64,000 nucleotides of DNA, taken from the NCBI GenBank assembly GCA_037441565.1, contig JBBIRW010000001.1, forward strand, positions 1 through 64,000, written 5' to 3'. Under the pieces are notes generated by a model that was not told the origin of the DNA, did not search any database, and saw only the letters and a program-made list of their open reading frames with translations. Numbering within the stretch: the first letter of the stretch is position 1; each line of letters starts with the position of its first letter. A program made the translations under genes and the position numbers. Source of the DNA: JBBIRW01 sp037441565. Lineage in GTDB: Bacteria; Desulfobacterota; JBBIRW01. This document shows positions 35,726-43,257 of the stretch, piece after piece.

Positions 35726-36538
35726 ATGGTAATCTGGAGATGGATCCCTTTTGAATACTTTAATGCCGCTGAAAATATGGCGATAGATGAGGCTCTGTTT
35801 ATTTCCGTAAAGATGGGTTTAAGTCCTCCAACGCTTCGCCTTTATGGCTGGAAGAATCCGTCAGTTTCCATAGGATACTTTCAGAATCCATTCACCGAAT
35901 TAAATATGGGTGCACTGAGAGAAACGGGATGCGAGCTGGTAAGAAGACCGACGGGTGGAAGGGCTGTTTACCACGAAGAGGAAGTTACGTATTCCATTTC
36001 AGCAAGGATAGATGATCACAAAGGTTTTGGAACGCTATCGACGACCTTCCTTACTATTGCAAAATGTTTCTTGAGGGCACTTGAATTTCTGGGGCTTAAA
36101 GGGGAAATAGCATCACAGAAGAGGGGCAGCAAGGGAAGTTCACTCTGTTTTTCCTCAACATCACTTTATGAGATCTGTATAAACGATGAAAAGCTGATAG
36201 GAAGTGCTCAGAGGCGGGATGGATCTGCATTTTTGCAGCAGGGCTCATTTCTCATAGATTTCGACATTAAAAAGAATTCCAAAATATTTCTTAATTCCCT
36301 CTCGAGGGAGTCCACTGTAGAGAAGATAGGGTATTTAAAAAAATATATCAATGGTAATATTAAACCTGGGATGGTTGAAAAGGCAATTATAAATGGTTTT
36401 GAAAAAGAACTCGGGATCTGTTTGGTTAAAAGCGGGCTTTCTGATGAGGAGAGGAGGGTTGCTGAGCTTCTTGTTGCAAATAAATATACGAAAGAGACCT
36501 GGAATCTGGAAAAAAGATCGAGTTTCCTTGACTTTTAG
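35726..36538 (+). CDS. lipM: Octanoyltransferase / lipoate-protein ligase family (LipM-like)
   Basis: A 270-residue member of the BPL_LplA_LipB fold: NMAIDEAL, RRPTGGRAVYH, and C141 in LCFSSTSLYEI, which matches the catalytic Cys of LipM, then KLIGSAQRR and FLQQGSFLIDFD. Presence of the Cys favours octanoyl transfer from acyl carrier protein over ATP-dependent lipoate ligation. It starts immediately after the accC stop, so it shares that operon. LplA-type activity is the alternative. Confidence 0.8.
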   Translation: MVIWRWIPFEYFNAAENMAIDEALFISVKMGLSPPTLRLYGWKNPSVSIGYFQNPFTELNMGALRETGCELVRRPTGGRAVYHEEEVTYSISARIDDHKGFGTLSTTFLTIAKCFLRALEFLGLKGEIASQKRGSKGSSLCFSSTSLYEICINDEKLIGSAQRRDGSAFLQQGSFLIDFDIKKNSKIFLNSLSRESTVEKIGYLKKYINGNIKPGMVEKAIINGFEKELGICLVKSGLSDEERRVAELLVANKYTKETWNLEKRSSFLDF

Positions 36539-36580
36539 ATGCCGCAAGGATAATTTTTAATAAAAATAGGGATAATCTCG

Positions 36581-37945
36581 ATGAAGGATAAGTTAAAATA
36601 TCTCGAACAGGCTCAGAGATATCTTCTGAAGGGTAATGTTGAAAGGGCTATTCTTGAATATCGGAAGGCTGTTGAGCTTGACCCCAATGATAACATAACA
36701 CGACTCAGACTCGGTGAACTCCTTGGCAAGGCAGGAAGAAAAAACGAGGCAGCCGAAGAGTTTATAAAAGTTGCTGATGCTTATTCAAGAAGGGGTTTTT
36801 ATATGCAGGCTATCGCTGCCTATAAGCATGTGCTGAAAGTTGATCCTATGAGAATTGATATAAATGAAAAAATAGGCGATTTATACAGGAAACAGGGTCT
36901 GGTGGGTGAAGCTGTTGCTCAGTATCTCGGTGTTTTAAGACATCTTGAAAAGGAAAAAAGGATTTCGGAAGCACTGGAGTTAATAAAGAAGATTTTTGAA
37001 ACAGACCCTTCAAACTATCTCATGCGTTCAAGGCTTGTTATGATCTGCTGGAAAGAGGGGCTAAAGGATCATGCCATTCAGGAGCTGGATAAGATTCATA
37101 AAGAACTCATGGCAAAAAGGCTTTTTTCAGAGGCACAGGAGATTTATACAGGAATACTTGAGGAGTTTCCTGGAAACATAGATCTGCTGGAAAAACTATG
37201 TGATACATATTTCAGGATGGGAGAGAGGGAAAAGGCATTAGAAGTTTTAACCACGATTAATCAGATTTGTTTGGAAAAAGGGAAACCCGATCTGATCAGG
37301 AAAATAAGTAAGAAATTCGAGATAAGCGCTGAAGAATTCACAAAAGGTGAAAGATATGAAGAACCCCCTGCTGAAGTCCCCGTTGATGAGGTAACAGAAG
37401 GTGAGTTAATTTTAAAAGAGTTGGAGAAAGAATCTGCACGAGCAGAAGGGGAGTTTGATCTAAGGGAAAAGATTTTATCAATTCCGGAAAAGGACAAGTA
37501 TTCCTTTGAAAGTGTCTTTGAGGAATTTAAGAAGGGTATTGAGGAACAGCTCTCCAGGGAGGATTATGAATCCCACTATGACCTTGGTATAGCATATAAA
37601 GAGATGGGTTTATATGATGATGCAATTGGGGAGTTCAAGATTGCTATGGCAGATTCCGAAAAGAGGATCTCCTCCATACTTATGATAAGCTCATGTTTGA
37701 TCAATAAGGGTGAGGGTGAGGAGGCATGCAGATTGCTTGAAGAGACTATCAGTGAGGGCGAATTGGAAAAGCAGGAAATTGCTGCATTGAAATACCAGCT
37801 TGCACTGGCATATAAGGCATCTGGAAGGATTGCTGATGCCTTGACTGTTATGGAGGAAGTTTATAATATGGATAGTGAATTCATGGAAGTGAAAAAGGAG
37901 CTTTTGCATCTGAGGAAACTAGCAAAGGAGAAAGAGCGGGCGTAA
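36581..37945 (+). CDS. Large soluble TPR protein
   Basis: A 454-residue protein made of TPR units: an N-terminal set at about 10-245 (QRYLLKGNVERAILEYRKAVELDPND is the clearest type), an acidic linker ~255-310, and a second set ~330-445. No signal or membrane helix. Function unknown; the scaffold form recalls TPR proteins near pilus genes in delta-type bacteria. The last three codons and stop (37934-37945) run into a tRNA-Gly gene by ten bases. Confidence 0.75.
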   Translation: MKDKLKYLEQAQRYLLKGNVERAILEYRKAVELDPNDNITRLRLGELLGKAGRKNEAAEEFIKVADAYSRRGFYMQAIAAYKHVLKVDPMRIDINEKIGDLYRKQGLVGEAVAQYLGVLRHLEKEKRISEALELIKKIFETDPSNYLMRSRLVMICWKEGLKDHAIQELDKIHKELMAKRLFSEAQEIYTGILEEFPGNIDLLEKLCDTYFRMGEREKALEVLTTINQICLEKGKPDLIRKISKKFEISAEEFTKGERYEEPPAEVPVDEVTEGELILKELEKESARAEGEFDLREKILSIPEKDKYSFESVFEEFKKGIEEQLSREDYESHYDLGIAYKEMGLYDDAIGEFKIAMADSEKRISSILMISSCLINKGEGEEACRLLEETISEGELEKQEIAALKYQLALAYKASGRIADALTVMEEVYNMDSEFMEVKKELLHLRKLAKEKERA

Positions 37946-38010
37946 TTCAGGGGTAGAATGCAAGCTTCCCAAGCTTGACGTCGCGGGTTCGAATCCCGTC
38001 GCCCGCTCCA
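37936..38010 (+). tRNA. tRNA-Gly, anticodon CCC
   Basis: A 75-base cloverleaf with encoded CCA. Acceptor GCGGGCG pairs perfectly with CGCCCGC; D arm ATTC/GAAT; anticodon stem CAAGC/GCTTG closes the loop TTCCCAA with anticodon CCC; T arm GCGGG-TTCGAAT-CCCGT has one wobble pair. Discriminator base is T, as usual for glycine. Its first ten bases are also the end of the upstream TPR gene, whose stop TAA falls on tRNA positions 8-10. Confidence 0.95.
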
Positions 38011-38040
38011 GATTTCACACCTAATGCATACAAAATTAAC

Positions 38041-38083
38041 CCCCCAATATAAAACTGTTGGACAAAAGCGCTAACCTTGGGGG
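38041..38083. terminator. Possible bidirectional hairpin between convergent genes
   Basis: CCCCCAA (38041-38047) pairs with TTGGGGG (38077-38083). An inner stem GTTGG/CTAAC can form in the 29-base loop. It lies between the tRNA and the oppositely directed sixA gene, where a terminator is expected, but the loop is long and there is no strong T-run, so the call is weak. Confidence 0.3.
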
Positions 38084-38122
38084 TATATTTAACAGATAGA
38101 TATCGGATTATTTAAGATAAAA

Positions 38123-38575
38123 CTAAACAATATCAGGTGTTATCATCCACTCAACTGCCCATCCACCATTCCTTTTTAGACATAGCACGCCTCCCATCCT
38201 GAAATTAATCACTGTTTTTTCCACATTGCCAGTCAGGAGAAGAGAGGCAAGGCTGCTTAGATGAGGGAGGTGTCCCACAAGCATAATGTTTTCTCTTATC
38301 TGTGAGAGTCTTTCAACCCAGATTTTTGGATCATCAAGGGGAGAAAGCCCATCGATTTGTGATAGTCTTTGAGGTGTGAGTTCATTAGCAAAGATTTCTG
38401 CTGTTTGAAGGGCCCTGGTTTTTCCGCTGTGTAGAATCTGGCTTACTGATACATTGATCTTCCTTAAAAAGGAAGCTGATTTTCTAACATCAGAGATTCC
38501 TTTCTGAGTAAGAGGTCTCGAGGGGTCCTCATGTTCAGGTTTTGCTTCGCCATGCTGAACAAGGTAGAGATACAT
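38123..38575 (-). CDS. sixA: Phosphohistidine phosphatase SixA-type
   Basis: A 150-residue histidine-phosphatase-fold protein. The N-terminus has LVQHGEA where most members read RHG; the catalytic His is kept and the preceding Arg is Gln. Also present are SGKTRALQTAEI and the second catalytic His in MLVGHLPHLSSLAS. SixA removes phosphate from His of phosphotransfer domains. GGGAGGT precedes the ATG. Last gene of a three-gene - strand group with the HD protein and the hydrolase, 67 bases after the former. Confidence 0.85.
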   Translation of the reverse strand: MYLYLVQHGEAKPEHEDPSRPLTQKGISDVRKSASFLRKINVSVSQILHSGKTRALQTAEIFANELTPQRLSQIDGLSPLDDPKIWVERLSQIRENIMLVGHLPHLSSLASLLLTGNVEKTVINFRMGGVLCLKRNGGWAVEWMITPDIV

Positions 38576-38642
38576 TCTTTTACCTCCCTTTAAATTTTTA
38601 AGCTATAAATTTATAGAAAGCCATATCCCTGCTGGTACAATC

Positions 38643-39203
38643 CTAAAGTCCCAGCTTTTCGGAAATACCTTTCATTGCATTAAGAACTATCTCAATGTGT
38701 TCCTCAAGTGAAAGCCCCAGCTCTTCAGCGCTTTTCCTGATTATTTCTCGATTTACTCCTGCAGCAAAGGATCTCTCCTTCAATTTTTTAATCACGGATT
38801 TTACCTCAACATCAAAAATCTTTCTGGATGGTCTTACCAGAGCAACAGCAACAATAAATCCCGTCAGTTCATCAATTGCAAAGATTGCTTTTTTGAGATT
38901 TGTATCCCTTTTCACTTTAGTATGCTCTGCATGGGCTAGGATAGCCTCGATAAGCTCCTCGGAATAGCCCTTTCCTCTCAAATATTCTGCCGTCTTGAAA
39001 GGATGATCCTTTAAGTCAGGGTATCTCTCATAGTCAAGATCATGAAGGAGTCCAACAACTGCCCATTTCTCCTCGTCCTCACCGAAACGCCTGGCATACG
39101 CTCTCATTGCAGCCTCCACTGCAAGGGCATGTTTTCTTAAGTTTTCATCTTTAATCCATTCTTCAAGCATATCATGGGCTTCTTTAACTGTTGGCCATTT
39201 CAT
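38643..39203 (-). CDS. HD-domain phosphohydrolase-like protein
   Basis: A 186-residue HD protein: the first His lies in RKHALAVEAAM, the HD pair in GLLHDLDYERYPDLKDHP, and the later AHAEHTKVKRDTN and AIDELTGFI complete the metal-binding pattern. Related proteins are predicted phosphohydrolases with unknown substrate. I prefer ATG at 39203, which has AAAGGA six bases upstream; a GTG at 39218 overlapping the hydrolase stop (GTGA) would add five residues. Confidence 0.8.
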   Translation of the reverse strand: MKWPTVKEAHDMLEEWIKDENLRKHALAVEAAMRAYARRFGEDEEKWAVVGLLHDLDYERYPDLKDHPFKTAEYLRGKGYSEELIEAILAHAEHTKVKRDTNLKKAIFAIDELTGFIVAVALVRPSRKIFDVEVKSVIKKLKERSFAAGVNREIIRKSAEELGLSLEEHIEIVLNAMKGISEKLGL

Positions 39204-39214
39204 GGGCTGTCCTT

Positions 39215-39961
39215 TCACAGATGTTTTTTAAACCATTTAAGGGATAAGCTTAAAACCTCATTCATTTTGTCTGGATCACTGAAGGCATGATCTGCTTCCT
39301 CGATCAGTTTAAGATCTTTGACTTTGCTTTGAGCTGCATTATATAGCAACTCTGCATTCATGTAAGGAACTACTTCATCAGAATATCCGTGAATAATTAA
39401 AAGAGGGCAGTTTATTTTCTTTGCCTCCTGCAAGAAATCATATTTTCTTATATCATCAAAAAATCCTTTTCTTATTCGGGTTCCATCAGGATAGTTGTAA
39501 TATCCCTGTTTTTCAAGGCATTCCCTTGCTTCTAAATCCAATTCCGGGAAGGAAACTGGTGTTGCAATCAGAACAATAGCCTTGATTTTTTCAATATGCG
39601 GAAGTGCCAGGATTGTCATTCCACCAAGGCTTGAGCCAAGTAATCCCAAACGTATCTTGTCAATCTCTCTGAAATTCTTTAGAAAATGAAGTGCTTCCTC
39701 AAGATCCTCAACCCTTCCTGTTAATGTGACGTTCTCAAAGTCCCCTTCGCTTTCTCCTGAACCCCTGTGGTCAAATCTCAGGATGGCAATGCCTTCTTGC
39801 GGGAAGATGCTTGCGATCCGAATGTATTTTCTCCCGCCCCTATGACTCTTATAACCATGAGAGGTAACCACACATGGGAAAGGACCCGAGCCATCAGGAA
39901 GATGCAGATCTCCTGCCACCCTTTGTTTTCTAACAGTAAATTCAATTTTTATCGTGCGCAT
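39215..39961 (-). CDS. Alpha/beta hydrolase
   Basis: A 248-residue serine hydrolase. The nucleophile elbow is GSSLGGM, the acid lies in GYSDEVVPY, and the His is in EEADHAFSD; HGYKSHRGG forms the oxyanion region. The type resembles dienelactone-hydrolase/BAAT-like or S9-related esterases without a propeller domain. No signal peptide, so it acts in the cytoplasm. Substrate unknown. AAGAAGGGC precedes the ATG. Confidence 0.8.
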   Translation of the reverse strand: MRTIKIEFTVRKQRVAGDLHLPDGSGPFPCVVTSHGYKSHRGGRKYIRIASIFPQEGIAILRFDHRGSGESEGDFENVTLTGRVEDLEEALHFLKNFREIDKIRLGLLGSSLGGMTILALPHIEKIKAIVLIATPVSFPELDLEARECLEKQGYYNYPDGTRIRKGFFDDIRKYDFLQEAKKINCPLLIIHGYSDEVVPYMNAELLYNAAQSKVKDLKLIEEADHAFSDPDKMNEVLSLSLKWFKKHL

Positions 39962-39983
39962 TTTGCCCTTCTTTTCGAATTAA

Positions 39984-40013
39984 ATATTATTTTTTAATTT
40001 TATCATTTATCAA
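39984..40013 (-). promoter_or_regulatory. Sigma70-type promoter for the hydrolase gene
   Basis: Read on the - strand, TTGATA (40013-40008) and TAATAT (39989-39984) are 18 bases apart, 23 bases before ATG 39961. It lies in the divergent spacer shared with the AddA-like gene. Confidence 0.45.
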
Positions 40014-40045
40014 ACCCCTGATGTTGCTGCAATACATTGCCCATT

Positions 40046-40073
40046 TTGAAAATTATAACCTCTTGCATATAAT
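40046..40073 (+). promoter_or_regulatory. Sigma70 promoter for the AddAB-like pair
   Basis: TTGAAA (40046-40051) and a perfect TATAAT (40068-40073) are 16 bases apart. Transcription from about 40080 would exclude the upstream ATG at 40021 and supports the start at 40105. Confidence 0.6.
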
Positions 40074-40104
40074 TATTATAAAACTCAGTGCCCCGAGAAG
40101 GGAT

Positions 40105-43100
40105 ATGAAGAATATAGATGAGTCAAGCGATTTCATGGGAATCACTCCTGATGACTTTCCGCATTTTTTAATGTTAAAGGCATCCGCTGGATCAGGAAAG
40201 ACACACGAGTTGACAAAAAGGTATGTTCAATTTCTGCTATGGGATCGCATTCCCGGAAACAGCCTTAAAAATCTCCTTGCAATCACCTTTTCAAACAATG
40301 CAGCACGCGAGATGAAGGAGAGGATTCTTCAGTGGCTTAAGGATATATATTTCATGAAGGAAGAGGTAATAAGCGAATTTCATGAACTCCTGGGATCCGA
40401 AAAAAAAGCACTTGTAGCAAAGGCAGAAAGACTCATAGAGGAGATACTCAGGAATTATTCCAATTTTCAAATAAGGACGATAGACAGTTTCATGACAACA
40501 ATTCTCAGGGCCTCGGCACAGGATTTCGGATACAATCCAGAATTTGAAATTTTAATGAACAGGGAGGCGCTTCTAAGAAAGGCATTTGATATATTTTTGA
40601 AAAATATCACAGAAGGTTCCACTCTCGCAGGGATTTTTTCAGAGATAGTGGATGATCTTGAGAGATCACGCAGGGGAGAAAGTGGATTTCTATGGGATCC
40701 TGCAAATGATATCTTTATTGTTATTAGCAATATTTATTCAGCTATATCTGTAGCTCCAAAGGATATCAATATCGAACTTATAAAGGAACTGGACGAAGAG
40801 AAACGCCGTATACAGGATAGACTTTTATGGTATGCAGAAGAGAAGATTGATAGAAAAATCAAGTCTTCAGATCTGGAGCGAAACAAAAAAAGTCGATTTC
40901 CTGAAATTCTTGAAGCCCTTAAGAAGGGAAATTTCACTATCATTGTTGATAAATTTCCTGAATCAGTTCCAGTAAATAAGCCTGGAAATAAAAGAGAAAA
41001 AGAGAATATTATATACAATGAAATTCTGGAAGTCTGGGAGGAATTCAGAAATTTAGCATCGCAATATGTTTTATTGTATTCAAAAACATATTTTTCCCCG
41101 ATTGTTCAGATCCTTCACCATTTTCAGGAAACACTCGAGAAAGTTAAAATAGAAGAAGATAAAGTTTTTATTGATGATGTGAACAAGAAGATAAGTGAAT
41201 ATATAAGCTCTGATCTTGTTCCAGAAATATACTTCAGGCTTGGAGAAAGAATATGCCACTTTTTTATAGATGAATTTCAGGATACCTCTCCTATCCAGTG
41301 GTATAACCTTTTTCCTTTAATAGAGAATTCATTATCGCAGGGTGGCAGTCTGTTTATTGTTGGAGATACAAAACAGGCAATATACAGATTTCGAGGTGCG
41401 GATTACAGAATAATGAAGAAACTTGAAAAATCCAGTTTCCGATCGGTTCCAGAGTCTAGGCATATTTTAAAAGAACTAAAGATAAACAGGAGAAGCAATG
41501 AGAGGATCATTGAGTTTAACAGGAGGATTTTTAAAGAGGCGATAAGAAATTATCCAGAACTCTATAATGGTGCAATATTAAGTGGACTTACTGAGTGGGA
41601 ACAGGGGGTTCCAAAGGAAAAAGAGGGTAAGGGACATGTGAGAGTTATGCTGATGGAAAAAGAGGCAGACGAAGATTTTGCTTTGAAAGGAAGGGTTCTG
41701 GAGATCATCAGGATGTTGAGGGAGAGGAACTGGAACTACGGCAAAATAGGTATCCTTGCACTCAAGAATGAAACTGTTATGGATGTGAGCACATGGCTAA
41801 ATGAAAACAGTATCCCCTTTATCTCTTTAAGCAGTCTCGATATAAGAAAAAGGAAAATAACTGCCGAAATATTCTCCCTTCTGAGATTTCTTGACTCCCC
41901 AGTCGATGACATCTCCTTTGCTGAGTTTATCCTTGGTGATATATGCAGGGCATGTTTTAATGCGATTATTTCATCGTCTGATTGGAATAATATAGCCAGA
42001 CAATTTATATTTAAGCATAGGAAGATAAGGAGAGGGGATGAGGTTTCGAAACCACTTTATAAAGCCTTTGAGGAAGAATTTCCGGAAATCTGGAATATAT
42101 ATTTTTCAGATCTCTTTAGACTAACAGGGTATCTTCCCCTTTACGATCTTATTACAGAGATTTTCAATACCTTTAAGGTATTCGAAAAACATCCTGATGA
42201 AGAGGCAACGTTTGCAAGAATCCTTGAAGTAATAAAAATTCTTGAAGGGAAAGGTTTGGGAGGGATTAAAGATTTTCTTTTCCTTGCTGAAGGTGCTGGT
42301 GATGATGAGGCAATATGGGAGCTTAGTATTCCACAGGATATCGATGCCATTCAGGTTATGACAGTTCATAAGGCAAAGGGTCTTGAATTTCCTGTTGTTG
42401 TGATGATTTTTGATCCATCACTTGGTTATGATAATATTATTCTTCGTGATGGAGAAAGGGGGGTAGAACTTCTTAAACTTACAAAGAAGCTTTCAGAGAA
42501 TAATGATGAACTTAAGCGAATATACCATGAAAAGGAGACGGATGACATTGCGGATCTCCTTAACAGGCTTTATGTTGCGTTTACAAGGGCAAAGGAGGAA
42601 CTTTATGTTGTTGGATGGAAGAATTCTTCATCCAGGGGAATAAGGGAAAAGCTTTCCTCCCTCATTTCCATTGAGGAATTTGGGCAATCATCAATTCCGG
42701 TAACAGCGGTTGAGCCATCTGAAAAAAAAGAAAAGCGTGGTCTGAAATTTATTCATCACATTGGCTCTTTGAAATTTCCTGTTTCTTCTGTAAGGATCAA
42801 TGTCTTTGAAGTTGAAAGGGGTGAGTTTATTCACAGAATTCTTTCCAAGATAAAGTATATTTTCGATGGGATTGATGAGGAAGTGATAAAAACAATAGAA
42901 AAATTAAATTCTGAAATCGGAGGCATTTATGATGTCAAAGAAACAGCAGACATTATATTTGATACTATAAATAATCCGGAGCTTAAAGAATTATTTCTTC
43001 CCAGGCCGGAGAGAATTATAAGGAATGAATATGAATTAACCGATAAATATGGAAATCTCAACAGGATGGATAGAGTGATTATTGACAAAGATACTGTCAC

Positions 43101-43257
43101 TGTCATTGATTACAAAACAGGTGATGCGTCATCCGAGGATGAATATGTTGAACAGGTTAGAAATTATATGTCAATATTGAGCGAGATCTATCCTTCTCTT
43201 TCAGTAAAAGGGCTTATATACTATGTTGATTTAAGAAAAGTAAGGTGGATAGAATGA
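40105..43257 (+). CDS. UvrD-family helicase/nuclease, AddA-like
   Basis: A 1050-residue superfamily 1A helicase with C-terminal nuclease. Walker A ASAGSGKT at 26-33, then FSNNAAREMKER, FIDEFQDTSPIQW (Walker B), GDTKQAIYRFRGAD, MTVHKAKGLEFPVV and NRLYVAFTRAKEEL are the helicase motifs. The end carries a RecB-type nuclease with VIDYKTG near 1002. With the next gene it should process double-strand breaks to single-stranded ends for RecA. ATG 40105 has AGAAGGG at ideal spacing. Stop overlaps the next gene by four bases. Confidence 0.85.
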   Translation: MKNIDESSDFMGITPDDFPHFLMLKASAGSGKTHELTKRYVQFLLWDRIPGNSLKNLLAITFSNNAAREMKERILQWLKDIYFMKEEVISEFHELLGSEKKALVAKAERLIEEILRNYSNFQIRTIDSFMTTILRASAQDFGYNPEFEILMNREALLRKAFDIFLKNITEGSTLAGIFSEIVDDLERSRRGESGFLWDPANDIFIVISNIYSAISVAPKDINIELIKELDEEKRRIQDRLLWYAEEKIDRKIKSSDLERNKKSRFPEILEALKKGNFTIIVDKFPESVPVNKPGNKREKENIIYNEILEVWEEFRNLASQYVLLYSKTYFSPIVQILHHFQETLEKVKIEEDKVFIDDVNKKISEYISSDLVPEIYFRLGERICHFFIDEFQDTSPIQWYNLFPLIENSLSQGGSLFIVGDTKQAIYRFRGADYRIMKKLEKSSFRSVPESRHILKELKINRRSNERIIEFNRRIFKEAIRNYPELYNGAILSGLTEWEQGVPKEKEGKGHVRVMLMEKEADEDFALKGRVLEIIRMLRERNWNYGKIGILALKNETVMDVSTWLNENSIPFISLSSLDIRKRKITAEIFSLLRFLDSPVDDISFAEFILGDICRACFNAIISSSDWNNIARQFIFKHRKIRRGDEVSKPLYKAFEEEFPEIWNIYFSDLFRLTGYLPLYDLITEIFNTFKVFEKHPDEEATFARILEVIKILEGKGLGGIKDFLFLAEGAGDDEAIWELSIPQDIDAIQVMTVHKAKGLEFPVVVMIFDPSLGYDNIILRDGERGVELLKLTKKLSENNDELKRIYHEKETDDIADLLNRLYVAFTRAKEELYVVGWKNSSSRGIREKLSSLISIEEFGQSSIPVTAVEPSEKKEKRGLKFIHHIGSLKFPVSSVRINVFEVERGEFIHRILSKIKYIFDGIDEEVIKTIEKLNSEIGGIYDVKETADIIFDTINNPELKELFLPRPERIIRNEYELTDKYGNLNRMDRVIIDKDTVTVIDYKTGDASSEDEYVEQVRNYMSILSEIYPSLSVKGLIYYVDLRKVRWIE

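Noticed and set aside
40021..40104. Longer N-terminus for the AddA-like protein from ATG 40021
   Set aside because: The -35/-10 pair lies inside this stretch and a good ribosome site fits ATG 40105.
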